This document shows, one piece after another, positions 7,959 through 15,603 of a stretch of 64,000 bases of DNA. The translations under genes were made by a program, and so were the position numbers. Where the stretch lies: NCBI RefSeq assembly GCF_016735585.2, contig NZ_JAERSE020000004.1, forward strand, positions 555,220 to 619,219. Direction: 5' to 3'. Every line of letters begins with the position of its first letter. Within the stretch, counting starts at the first letter, position 1. The notes beneath the pieces were generated by a model. That model was given only the letters and a program-made list of their open reading frames with translations. It did no database searches and was not told where the DNA came from. This DNA comes from Chryseobacterium tagetis (GTDB lineage Bacteria; Bacteroidota; Bacteroidia; Flavobacteriales; Weeksellaceae).

Positions 7959-8453
7959 ATGAAGATTGGAGACAAAGTTTCTGTGGTAGACGAAGACTTA
8001 AACGGAGTAATCACTTCCGTTCATGGAAATATTGTTGTGTTTAAGGATGAATACGGCTTTACCCATCAATATCCAAAGGAAAAATTAGTTCCAAAAATTT
8101 CTGATTTTTACGAAAATATTAAAGTCGTAAAAAAGGCAGAACCCCAAAAAACAATCTCAAAAAAACATCACAAAAATCTGTTGGTTTTAGATCTTCATTT
8201 TGAAAATTTAGTCAAAAACCCACATGATTATGATAGTTTTGAAAGACTTTTCATTCAGAAAGAAAAATTATTGAACGTGATTGCCTTTTGCAGGAAAAAC
8301 CATCTCAAAAGGCTGGAAATTGTACACGGAATTGGTGATGGCACGTTACAAAAAATGGTTTGGGACACTTTGGAAAGTCAGACCAATCTCGATTTTTACA
8401 ATAAGGAAATACTTCATCATCAATCGGGTGCAGTAATGGTAGAATTTCACTAA
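7959..8453 (+). CDS. Smr domain-containing protein
   Basis: 164 residues. An N-terminal ~45-residue SH3-like/KOW-like beta segment (KIGDKVSVVDEDLNGVITSV) is joined by a Lys-rich linker to a C-terminal Smr domain with LVLDLHFENL and HGIGDGTL (normally HGxGxGxL), ending GAVMVEFH. Smr domains have nicking-nuclease or RNA-cleaving activity in characterised proteins. Here the MutS2 core is absent, as in stand-alone bacteroidete Smr proteins. Eleven nt after the phosphoesterase. Confidence 0.88.
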   Translation: MKIGDKVSVVDEDLNGVITSVHGNIVVFKDEYGFTHQYPKEKLVPKISDFYENIKVVKKAEPQKTISKKHHKNLLVLDLHFENLVKNPHDYDSFERLFIQKEKLLNVIAFCRKNHLKRLEIVHGIGDGTLQKMVWDTLESQTNLDFYNKEILHHQSGAVMVEFH

Positions 8454-8471
8454 ATTTGCAGGAATTGAAAT

Positions 8472-9188
8472 ATGAACGTACTTAATTTACTTTTTACCAA
8501 AGACGGATTGATCTCACAAATTGCTAAGAATAAAAGCATTGTGGAGGAGAAATCTTATTTCGTAGACGAAGAAACTCCGGAAAATTTCATCTCACAAAAG
8601 CTGGATGAAGTGTTGGGTAAACAAAAATTTGATGAAATTCAGGTAATTTCAGCATTGAATCATTTTACCTTAATGCCGGAAGGATTTCCCGAGCATGATG
8701 CCGGCTTTGACTTAATTTCTTTTAATGCTCCCGTTGATAAGGAAAATGAAGAATTGATGCTTTCTGTCAACAAAAAGTTTAAAGTTCAGTTTTATTATAC
8801 TTTTCCTAAGAATTTTTATCAAAAAATAAAGAGCTTAGACATTCCTGTTCATTTCAATTTTTCAGGAGAACGGTTTTTAAACTCTATCAATAATAAGAAC
8901 AATAAAGAAATTCACATCAATTTGTACCACCACCAATGTGAGTTTTTTGCGATTGACGATAAAAAAATTATCTTATATAATAATCTGGATGTCAATTCAG
9001 AAGTTGACTTTCTTTATTTTGTGATGTTCACATTAAGCAAAATAGGTTTCGGAATCAATGAAACCAGCTTTTTTGCCTACGGAGAAACAACAGAAAACGA
9101 AACCTTCATTTCAGAGCTACAGAAATTTGTTAAGAATCTGAAAATTGTATTTGATAATATTCCTAATAAAAATTTTATACTTAATTAG
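8472..9188 (+). CDS. DUF3822 family protein
   Basis: 238 residues, matching the bacteroidete DUF3822 family that commonly precedes rsmD. Visible features are NVLNLLFTKDGLISQIA at the N-terminus, an ALNHFTLMP segment and HINLYHHQCEFFAIDDKKI in the middle. The fold resembles a duplicated actin-like/ASKHA arrangement in style, but no catalytic motif is recognisable and the function is unknown. Nineteen nt follow the Smr gene. Confidence 0.82.
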   Translation: MNVLNLLFTKDGLISQIAKNKSIVEEKSYFVDEETPENFISQKLDEVLGKQKFDEIQVISALNHFTLMPEGFPEHDAGFDLISFNAPVDKENEELMLSVNKKFKVQFYYTFPKNFYQKIKSLDIPVHFNFSGERFLNSINNKNNKEIHINLYHHQCEFFAIDDKKIILYNNLDVNSEVDFLYFVMFTLSKIGFGINETSFFAYGETTENETFISELQKFVKNLKIVFDNIPNKNFILN

Positions 9189-9255
9189 GTTGCAGAGCGC
9201 AGATTACAGGCTTTAGTTCTTAGCTGCAATCTATTACCTTCAATCTAAAACCTAA
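9185..9255. repeat. Short inverted-repeat spacer before rsmD
   Basis: TTAGGTT (9185-9191) and AACCTAA (9249-9255) bound the 70-bp spacer, with a second imperfect pairing inside (GATTACAG against CTGCAATC). It could fold as a hairpin in the DUF3822-rsmD mRNA. Confidence 0.4.
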
Positions 9256-9261
9256 ATAAAT

Positions 9262-9840
9262 ATGTACAGAATAATCTCAGGCAAATGGAAAGCCAAGAAA
9301 ATAGCCGCTCCAAAGAATTTTGATGTAAGACCTACGACGGATTTTGCGAAGGAAGCATTGTTCAGTATTTTGGAAAACAAATACGATATGCAGTCAATTT
9401 CTGTGTTGGATCTTTTTGCGGGAATTGGTTCTATCACCTTTGAATTTGCTTCCAGAGGCTGTCAGGATATCACTTCTGTAGAAATGAATCCGAAACATAC
9501 CAGTTTTCTAAATTCCACCGCTTCGGAATTAGGATTTAATTTGCAAGTAAATGTTCAGAGGGGAGATGTTTTTGACTGGTTGAAAAAATTCAGAAACAAA
9601 AAATCTTTTGAACTGGTCTTTTCTGATGCTCCTTTTGAGATGGAAGAAAAAAAATATTATGAACTAATTTCTTTAGTTTTAAATAATAAATATTTAAAAG
9701 AAAACGGAACGCTGATCGTAGAGCACCAAAGCCGAATGAAATTTGATCATCCTAACCTGATCGATACCAGAAAATACGGAAACGTAAGTTTCAGCTTTTT
9801 TGAGCCCAATAAAGAAGTCAATACAGAAATAACAGAATAA
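9262..9840 (+). CDS. rsmD: 16S rRNA (guanine966-N2)-methyltransferase RsmD
   Basis: SAM-dependent rRNA methyltransferase, 192 residues. Start RIISGKWKAKKI and RPTTDFAKEALFSIL are hallmark RsmD segments; SAM motif I is VLDLFAGIGSITFE; motif II is SVEMNP. The catalytic motif IV reads FSDAPF, where the usual form is DPPY/F, so the first proline is replaced by alanine. All other landmarks are normal, so the enzyme is probably active. Terminates at a strong hairpin shared with the convergent HxlR gene. Confidence 0.92.
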   Translation: MYRIISGKWKAKKIAAPKNFDVRPTTDFAKEALFSILENKYDMQSISVLDLFAGIGSITFEFASRGCQDITSVEMNPKHTSFLNSTASELGFNLQVNVQRGDVFDWLKKFRNKKSFELVFSDAPFEMEEKKYYELISLVLNNKYLKENGTLIVEHQSRMKFDHPNLIDTRKYGNVSFSFFEPNKEVNTEITE

Positions 9841-9869
9841 TCAGGATTTTTTCCTGATTATTTTTTTTT
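9839..9869 (+). terminator. Intrinsic terminator of rsmD
   Basis: AATCAGGA pairs with TCCTGATT across a T-rich loop and is followed by a run of nine T. It overlaps the 3' end of the convergent HxlR-family gene. Confidence 0.8.
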
Positions 9870-10196
9870 GAATTTTTCAGAAGCTTCAATCCCCCATTTT
9901 GTAATTTCTTCCAGAACAGGAAGCAATGTTTTCCCAAAATCCGTCAATGTATATTCTACCATTAGCGGAGGTTTTTCTGTAAAAACTTTTCGGTCAATAA
10001 TATGGTCTTCTTCCAATTGTTTCAGCTGTAAACTTAACGTTCTTTCTGTAATCGTAGGAATCAGTTTTCTCACTTCGTTGTATCTTTTGGGGCCATCCTT
10101 AAGATGAACTAAAATTACTGCTTTCCATTTCCCTCCTATGAATTTCATCGTCACGCTTGTACAGCACGGATAAGATTTGTTGTTTATTGTATACAT
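9858..10196 (-). CDS. HxlR/MarR-like winged-helix transcriptional regulator
   Basis: 112 residues, the normal HxlR size. CTSVTMKFIGGKWKAVILVHL is the family signature, with the conserved N-terminal Cys residues (PCCTSV) that act as redox or electrophile sensors in several HxlR proteins. The wing and recognition helix follow (RYNEVRKLIPTITERTLSLQLKQLEEDHII, written as ERTLSLQLKQLEED). It diverges from a nitroreductase gene, with interlocked promoters and a 7-bp inverted repeat between them. It probably regulates the nitroreductase and itself in response to reactive electrophiles; that is inferred from arrangement. Confidence 0.9.
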   Translation of the reverse strand: MYTINNKSYPCCTSVTMKFIGGKWKAVILVHLKDGPKRYNEVRKLIPTITERTLSLQLKQLEEDHIIDRKVFTEKPPLMVEYTLTDFGKTLLPVLEEITKWGIEASEKFKKK

Positions 10197-10221
10197 TTTA
10201 TACTATCCTTTTTTACCGTTA

Positions 10222-10252
10222 TTGCAAATGTATTAAACTTAAATTAGTTTTG
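10222..10252 (+). promoter_or_regulatory. Full promoter (TTG-N20-TAGTTTTG) for the nitroreductase gene
   Basis: TTG at 10222-10224, a 20-nt spacer and TAGTTTTG at 10245-10252 match the Bacteroidota -33/-7 consensus closely. It interlocks with the minus-strand promoter so that each -33 box abuts the other's -7 box. Confidence 0.75.
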
Positions 10253-10255
10253 CAA
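10225..10255 (-). promoter_or_regulatory. Full promoter (TTG-N20-TACATTTG) for the HxlR gene
   Basis: On the minus strand TTG (plus 10253-10255), a 20-nt spacer and TACATTTG (plus 10225-10232) lie upstream of the HxlR ATG. It is the mirror image of the nitroreductase promoter with the same spacing. Confidence 0.75.
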
Positions 10256-10272
10256 CTATAAAAAATATAGTT
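10254..10272. promoter_or_regulatory. Candidate operator (AACTATA-N5-TATAGTT)
   Basis: A perfect 7-bp inverted repeat with a 5-nt spacer begins 2 nt after the nitroreductase -7 box, so it covers the expected transcription start, and it overlaps the -33 box of the HxlR gene. That placement suits a repressor site for both genes. Binding by the HxlR protein is inferred. Confidence 0.45.
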
Positions 10273-10279
10273 TAAAATT

Positions 10280-10882
10280 ATGAGCTTTTTAGAAAAAATG
10301 AAATCGAGATATACTGTGAAAAAGTATAATCCTCAAGGAACGATAAGTGAAGAAAAAATTCAACAGTTAAAAGATATTTTACAACTGAGCCCTTCTTCCA
10401 TCAACAGCCAACCATGGAATTTTGTTTTTGTCAATAATTCTTCTGCATTAAAACAACCTTTGGCCGAAGCTTCTTATTGGAATAAGGAAAAAGTTTTGGA
10501 CAGCAACTATTTAATTGTATTTCAGGTCATGAAAAATCCTGATGATTTTGAAAGTAAGATTGAGGGGTATCTTCCGGAAGGCAGTCTGAATTATTATAAA
10601 AATTTTGTAAAACCAAAAGGTAATGATGTTATAAAATCCTGGTTGGGTCATCAGGTTTATCTTTCATTAGGAGTTTTCCTTTCAGCATGTGCAGAGCTCA
10701 GAATTGATTCTACACCAATGGAAGGAATTGAGCCTGAAAAATATGATGCAATTTTGAATAACACAAAATATGAAACCCTATTTGCCGTTACAATTGGCGT
10801 AAGAGCAGAGGAAGACAGCAATCAGCCTACTATTACTCCTAAAACAAGGCACGAAAAGCAAGAAGTCATTCTGGAAGTATAA
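10280..10882 (+). CDS. Nitroreductase family NAD(P)H-dependent oxidoreductase
   Basis: 200 residues, NfsB-like FMN enzyme. Family landmarks are MKSRYTVKKYN near the start, LSPSSINSQPWNFVFV (FMN phosphate/ring contacts), VYLSLGVFLSACAELRIDSTPMEG in the second half, and the C-terminal VTIGVRAEED. Such enzymes reduce quinones, nitro compounds or other electrophiles. It is divergent from an HxlR regulator, an arrangement common for electrophile- or thiol-stress-induced reductases. Confidence 0.88.
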   Translation: MSFLEKMKSRYTVKKYNPQGTISEEKIQQLKDILQLSPSSINSQPWNFVFVNNSSALKQPLAEASYWNKEKVLDSNYLIVFQVMKNPDDFESKIEGYLPEGSLNYYKNFVKPKGNDVIKSWLGHQVYLSLGVFLSACAELRIDSTPMEGIEPEKYDAILNNTKYETLFAVTIGVRAEEDSNQPTITPKTRHEKQEVILEV

Positions 10883-10885
10883 AAT

Positions 10886-10913
10886 AAAAAGACTCATTAC
10901 TGAGTCTTTTTTG
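10886..10913. terminator. Bidirectional intrinsic terminator (nitroreductase / murI)
   Basis: AAAAAGACTCA pairs with TGAGTCTTTTT around TTAC. It lies between the convergent nitroreductase and murI genes and has T-runs on both strands. Confidence 0.85.
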
Positions 10914-10922
10914 TTATTTATT

Positions 10923-11753
10923 TTACAATACTTTCAATTCCAGATCGATTGTTTTCCCGAAGAATTTTTTTGAAATTTTCTCGAAGTTCTTAGTCAAATC
11001 TGAAAGGTAGAAATGGTAATTCGGTTTCGGGTTGTTATCATTCAGAAGGTTATATTTATCTAAAATGATTTTTAAATGATTAGCTACAATATTAGGCGAA
11101 TCAATCACACGCACACGGTTTCCGTAATATTGTTTGATCTCATCTATTAATAAAGGATAATGCGTACATCCTAAAATCAGTGTCTCAATATTTTTCAACT
11201 TACTATTGCTTAAATAATTATAAATAATAGCATGGGTAATCGGATGGTTTTTAAATCCTTCTTCAATAGCAGGAACTAACAACGGAGTTGCTAATTCGTC
11301 TACTTTAATCCACTTATTATGTTTACGAATACTTTTTTTGTATAGTCCTGAATTCACCGTCGCTTTTGTTGCGATAACTCCAACGTTATTGTGAATTTCA
11401 TAGGAAACTTTTTCCGCTACAGGATTAATAACATCAATAACAGGAACTCTTCCTGCCACAGATTGCATCACTTCATTCAACGCATTTGCTGTTGCGGTAT
11501 TACACGCAATTACAATCGCTTTACAATTCTGCGCCAATAAAAAATTGGTAATCTTAGTAGAATATTCAATGATGGCTTCTTTAGATTTTTCACCATATGG
11601 AAGATGCTTTGTATCTCCAAAGTAAATTAAATCTTCGTGGGGAAGAAGCCTTTTTATCTCTTTAGCAACCGTCAAACCTCCTACGCCACTATCGAAAATA
11701 CCAATAGGCTGGCTGGATGAAAGATGCGAATAGTCTGGTTTTTTATTCTTCAA
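10923..11753 (-). CDS. murI: Glutamate racemase
   Basis: Makes D-glutamate for peptidoglycan. Both catalytic cysteines are present: ACNTATANA (Cys84) and LGCTHYPLL (Cys196), with the GIFDSGVGGLT motif (Asp21, Ser22) and YFGDTKHLPYG. 276 residues, normal length. The only in-frame start before the conserved region is a TTG (MKNKKPDYSH), 20 nt downstream of a TATTTTTG -7 box; no ATG is available. Downstream of the DUF4139 gene but with its own promoter. Confidence 0.95.
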   Translation of the reverse strand: MKNKKPDYSHLSSSQPIGIFDSGVGGLTVAKEIKRLLPHEDLIYFGDTKHLPYGEKSKEAIIEYSTKITNFLLAQNCKAIVIACNTATANALNEVMQSVAGRVPVIDVINPVAEKVSYEIHNNVGVIATKATVNSGLYKKSIRKHNKWIKVDELATPLLVPAIEEGFKNHPITHAIIYNYLSNSKLKNIETLILGCTHYPLLIDEIKQYYGNRVRVIDSPNIVANHLKIILDKYNLLNDNNPKPNYHFYLSDLTKNFEKISKKFFGKTIDLELKVL

Positions 11754-11772
11754 AACGAGCTGAAATTTTATA

Positions 11773-11780
11773 CAAAAATA
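11773..11780 (-). promoter_or_regulatory. Promoter -7 element (TATTTTTG) for murI
   Basis: CAAAAATA on the plus strand, located in the 43-nt gap between the DUF4139 gene and murI. Its distance to the TTG start supports that unusual start codon. Confidence 0.5.
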
Positions 11781-11796
11781 AGGAATAGAATTGTAA

Positions 11797-13389
11797 TTAA
11801 TTAAGATTACTGATCGAATAATCTTTTGGATATCTTACTTTGTAGCTTACCCTTATTTTTTTAGTTTCGTTTGAAGGAATTTTCAAATTCCAGGTCAAAA
11901 ATCCTTTCTCTTTATCTATTTCTGCTTTATCAGCTTGTAACAATTCAATTTTTACCGCTTCATCTTTACTTAAAGGAAACTGATCTTTAATTTCAATATC
12001 AATTGCTTCTTTTTTATTATTTCTGACAATGAGATCATAGGTAAAAGTTTTTTCCTGATAGGAAGAAAAGAATTTCACACTGGCTTTATCATCAACAATT
12101 TCCTTACGAACACTTATTTTTTTGTCGTCTCCAAGGGTAATATTCAATTCATCTGCCACCTGATTCGGGTTAATTCTCGTCTCTCCGATAAACATATTTT
12201 CAAAAATGATACTGGCAGAACCTGAAATCAAATTATACTTATTGAAATCCTTAACGGTAGCAATTAAATACGCATCCTTTCCGGCTTTAGGTGCAGTATA
12301 ATATTTATAGTCAGCAGGTATTTTGATTTGCTTAAGATTAATAAAATGATCTTGGTTATTGGAAAGAATATCATAAGGAACATCTGTATCAAAGCTCATG
12401 TTCAGTTGATTTTCGTTTATTGTTGCACTGTATCCCATTACTACAACTTCATCAATTCTTTGCTCTCTAGAAATTGTATCATAAACTCTTCTTCCCGAAT
12501 TCATAACATCTTCATACTTTTGAGATTGTAAAAACCATGGATTAAGAACCGGAGCCGTATTATTTCTTGAAGACCTGGAATTAATTAATGATAATTTCAC
12601 GCCTTTCCAGTCTAATCCTGTACCTTGTCTCAACTTCGCTTTAAAAGTTAAATCTAATGGTTCAGAAATTTTATTCCCTCTTACTTCATAAAACGGTTCC
12701 CAGGAAACATTTGCTGCAAGATAACCAATATCAAGTTTGGCATTTGAAGCGGCACTGCTTATTACTTTTAAAATCAAAACTCCATCAGAAAGATTTTCTT
12801 CCATTTCGGAATTGATTTTAAGACTGCTTCTTAATCTGTTCAGTTTCTTCTGCAGATCCGTAGTTTTTTTATTAATTGATGAAATCACTTCGCTTATTTC
12901 AACTCTTTTATTTTTATAATAATCTGTGAGTTGCATAAGTTGAGCTACATTGGAAGTATTGCTCCCTACCAAAACAGTCTGGTTTTTATCTAAAAGTTCA
13001 AGCGTTTTATTGTTTGCATCCAGTTCAATAGTTGTTTTTGCCAAAAGATTTTCTACAATAGCAATACTATCTGTCGCTTTTTTGATTCTAGGATTTGTTT
13101 TATCCATATCATATTCAGAGACATAATTATCTGTATATTGAGCGGAAAGAATTGCAATATTTTTGTTATTAAAATTGATTTGAAGTGATCTCTCATTTAT
13201 CTCATTAGAAATATTGGTCACCACAATTTCTGATGTTCCTGCCGGTAAAGATACGTTCACAGAGCTTTGTAGTTCTGCTGAATTTCGATAAACATTTACA
13301 ACATTCACTTTCGCCTTTACAAAAATAGGTTTCTGGGCATACGCAAAAATCCCAACAAAAAACAGGAAGAAAAATAATTTTAGTTTCAT
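11797..13389 (-). CDS. DUF4139 domain-containing (mucoidy-inhibitor MuiA-like) secreted protein
   Basis: 530 residues with a Sec signal (FLFFVGIFAYAQ). Layout: N-terminal DUF4140-like beta domain (~25-120), a coiled-coil with ATDSIAIVENLLAKT and STNKKTTDLQKKLNRL-like helices (~95-200), and a C-terminal DUF4139 beta-sandwich (~215-525) containing LDIGYLAANVSWEPFYEVR. Around residue 311 the segment IDEVVVMGYSA closely resembles the plug signature of SusC-type TonB receptors, though no barrel follows. Function unknown; probably periplasmic or outer surface. Starts 37 nt after hemW, so may be co-transcribed. Confidence 0.82.
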   Translation of the reverse strand: MKLKLFFFLFFVGIFAYAQKPIFVKAKVNVVNVYRNSAELQSSVNVSLPAGTSEIVVTNISNEINERSLQINFNNKNIAILSAQYTDNYVSEYDMDKTNPRIKKATDSIAIVENLLAKTTIELDANNKTLELLDKNQTVLVGSNTSNVAQLMQLTDYYKNKRVEISEVISSINKKTTDLQKKLNRLRSSLKINSEMEENLSDGVLILKVISSAASNAKLDIGYLAANVSWEPFYEVRGNKISEPLDLTFKAKLRQGTGLDWKGVKLSLINSRSSRNNTAPVLNPWFLQSQKYEDVMNSGRRVYDTISREQRIDEVVVMGYSATINENQLNMSFDTDVPYDILSNNQDHFINLKQIKIPADYKYYTAPKAGKDAYLIATVKDFNKYNLISGSASIIFENMFIGETRINPNQVADELNITLGDDKKISVRKEIVDDKASVKFFSSYQEKTFTYDLIVRNNKKEAIDIEIKDQFPLSKDEAVKIELLQADKAEIDKEKGFLTWNLKIPSNETKKIRVSYKVRYPKDYSISNLN

Positions 13390-13425
13390 AGTTCTATTTG
13401 TAGTCTTTATTTTCTGATATTCAAT

Positions 13426-14550
13426 TTAAACAAAAAAAAGATCCGAAGCAATTCCATCGGCCATAAACCAATGTTTTTCGGGAATTTTTAAATGGTTATT
13501 ATCAATGATTATAATTCCTTCTTCAAGTTTTGATTTAATTTCATTTTGAAAATGTTCAAGAATCTTATCGCTGAATTTTTCTTTCAAACTTGAAAGATCA
13601 ACTCCCCAAATTGTCCTTAATCCAATCATGATCATTTCATTAAACTGATCTTCCTGCGAAAGAATTTCTTCTTCTTTAGCCAAAAGATTTGAATTTATTT
13701 TTTTAATATACTGCTGATTATTGGCAACATTCCAACTTCTGATATCAAAACCATTGTAAGAATGTGAAGAGGGCCCAATTCCTAAATATTCTTTATATTT
13801 CCAATATGCAGAATTGTGTCTCGAATAAAATTCAGGTTTCGCAAAATTGGAAACTTCATAATGTTCAAAACCATTATCTTTTAAAAAGTCTGACAAATAA
13901 TAGAATTCTCTGTTTTGTTCTTCTTCTTTTGGACTGAGTACTTTTCCTTTCGAAATCCAGTTTTCCAAAGCCGTTTTGGGCTCCACAGTCAAAGCATAGG
14001 AAGAAATATGAGGTACTTCAAGCGCAATTGTTTTATTGAGATTTTCTTTCCAGATTTCCAGATTGGAAGTCGGCGAACCGTAAATTAAATCGATGCTCAG
14101 GTTTTCAAAACCAAAATCCTGTGCTCTTTTGATAGAACCTTCTGCTTCCGATGCTGTATGCGCACGATTCATTAATTTTAAATCTTCTTCAAAGAAACTC
14201 TGAGTTCCTATTGACAGTCTATTTACAGGAGAATTCGACAAACCTTTCAAAAAATCTTTATCTAAATCATCCGGATTAGCTTCTAACGTAATTTCAATAT
14301 CTTTTTCAAAACTAAAATGTTTTAACACTTCATCTATTAAAGTCTTGATTTCATCGGGAGAAAGAATTGAAGGGGTTCCGCCACCAAAATAAAGGGATTG
14401 CAAATTTTTGTTTTGTAATTCATCTTTTCGCAAGAAGATTTCTTTCTTCATAGCAGCCAACATTTCATCTTTAAAATTTAAAGAGGTAGAAAAGTGAAAA
14501 TTACAGTAACTGCATTTTTGCTTACAAAACGGAATATGTATATAAATCAT
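13426..14550 (-). CDS. hemW: Radical SAM heme chaperone HemW
   Basis: 374 residues. The protein begins with the radical SAM cluster motif IHIPFCKQKCSYCNF (Cys9, Cys13, Cys16) followed by the HemW/HemN landmarks YFGGGTPSIL, LEANPDD, RLSIGTQSF, LIYGSPTSN and the C-terminal winged-helix segment (MIMIGLRT). It lacks the extended N-terminus and fourth Cys of true HemN coproporphyrinogen dehydrogenases, which favours the heme-trafficking HemW. Its ATG lies right after the terminator of the upstream porP-like gene. Confidence 0.92.
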   Translation of the reverse strand: MIYIHIPFCKQKCSYCNFHFSTSLNFKDEMLAAMKKEIFLRKDELQNKNLQSLYFGGGTPSILSPDEIKTLIDEVLKHFSFEKDIEITLEANPDDLDKDFLKGLSNSPVNRLSIGTQSFFEEDLKLMNRAHTASEAEGSIKRAQDFGFENLSIDLIYGSPTSNLEIWKENLNKTIALEVPHISSYALTVEPKTALENWISKGKVLSPKEEEQNREFYYLSDFLKDNGFEHYEVSNFAKPEFYSRHNSAYWKYKEYLGIGPSSHSYNGFDIRSWNVANNQQYIKKINSNLLAKEEEILSQEDQFNEMIMIGLRTIWGVDLSSLKEKFSDKILEHFQNEIKSKLEEGIIIIDNNHLKIPEKHWFMADGIASDLFFV

Positions 14551-14579
14551 AAAAAAAGCTCTGAAAAAATCCAGAGCTC
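14551..14579 (-). terminator. Intrinsic terminator of the PorP/SprF gene
   Basis: GAGCTCTGG and CAGAGCTTTTTTT on the minus strand form a 7-bp core stem with a T-run that ends directly at the hemW ATG. Confidence 0.8.
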
Positions 14580-14601
14580 AAATTTATTTAAATTAAATTG
14601 A

Positions 14602-15552
14602 TTAATATCTATATCCTCTACGGTTAATGAAGTTATCAAAGTTATAACCTACACTTAGCATAAAGCTGTTTCCTCCATAATCCTGAATATCAGACAATCC
14701 TAAGTTATAAGTTGCACCCACCATAAATTTATTAAATTTAACTTTAACAACCGGAGCGATCTGTAACTGTTGGTTATCAAATCTATTCTGAGCAGCTCTG
14801 TAGCTTACCCCGAAAGAGAAAGAGTTGATGTCATTAAAGAAAGTAGCCATCAAGTTATAATCGATAAGTCTTGTAGAGTTGGTATTCAAGTTTACCAATA
14901 CTGACGGAGTGAAAAATATATTATCTCCTACATGCCAGTCATATCCTAAGTTTAAGAAAAACTTGATCGGAGACGGCTCATAGTTATTAACGATAGATTG
15001 GTCATTACTCAAAGCAATATCGTTTACTGATACTCCCCCGAATAAGTTTCTATAAGTAGCTGCTAAACCGAAGTTAGCATACACCATGAAAATGTTGCTT
15101 TCGTTTCCTTGCAACAAAGGATCATAACCTTCTTCTGTATTAATTTTTGAATAATCAAAATTCATATTGTAAAAATTAACACTAGTACCGAAAGAGAACT
15201 GGTCTTTTCTGTCTCCCTCACTACTTAAAGGAATAAAATAAGAAGCCCCCGCCGTGATCCCACCTGCAGAAATAGGGCCATTGCTATCTCTAAACACAGA
15301 AATACCTGCACCTACTCTATCAAAGATATTCGCGTTGATCCCCACTGATTGTACATTGGGAGACTCGCTGAACTTTGAAAATTGTTGTTGGTAGTTGAGA
15401 TTAAGTTGAACTTCATCCGTTTTTCCATACTGAGCAGGGTTGAACAGGAAATCACCATCCAAAAGGTATTGTTGATAATATGGAAGTGATTCTTGTGCTT
15501 TGTATGCATTCGACAAAAGAGCTAAACATACGATAGCATATAGTTTTCTCAT
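14602..15552 (-). CDS. PorP/SprF family type IX secretion-associated outer membrane protein
   Basis: 316 residues from the ATG at 15552. A Sec signal (YAIVCLALLSNAYKAQ) is followed by PYYQQYLLDGDFLFNPAQYG, the PorP/SprF start in which Asn-Pro-Ala(x)-Gly is conserved, and alternating beta strands to a C-terminal aromatic strand (VGYNFDNFINRRGYRY). Such proteins associate with T9SS and often with surface adhesins; no adhesin neighbour is visible here. An upstream TTG (15570) lies too close to the -7 box at 15576 to be used. Confidence 0.88.
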   Translation of the reverse strand: MRKLYAIVCLALLSNAYKAQESLPYYQQYLLDGDFLFNPAQYGKTDEVQLNLNYQQQFSKFSESPNVQSVGINANIFDRVGAGISVFRDSNGPISAGGITAGASYFIPLSSEGDRKDQFSFGTSVNFYNMNFDYSKINTEEGYDPLLQGNESNIFMVYANFGLAATYRNLFGGVSVNDIALSNDQSIVNNYEPSPIKFFLNLGYDWHVGDNIFFTPSVLVNLNTNSTRLIDYNLMATFFNDINSFSFGVSYRAAQNRFDNQQLQIAPVVKVKFNKFMVGATYNLGLSDIQDYGGNSFMLSVGYNFDNFINRRGYRY

Positions 15553-15575
15553 AACAAATCTTGATTTCAATTCAA

Positions 15576-15583
15576 CAAATATA
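15576..15583 (-). promoter_or_regulatory. Promoter -7 element (TATATTTG) for the PorP/SprF gene
   Basis: CAAATATA on the plus strand, 23 nt upstream of the ATG at 15552. It decides against the upstream TTG start. Confidence 0.55.
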
Positions 15584-15603
15584 AAAAAATTCTCAATATA
15601 TTT

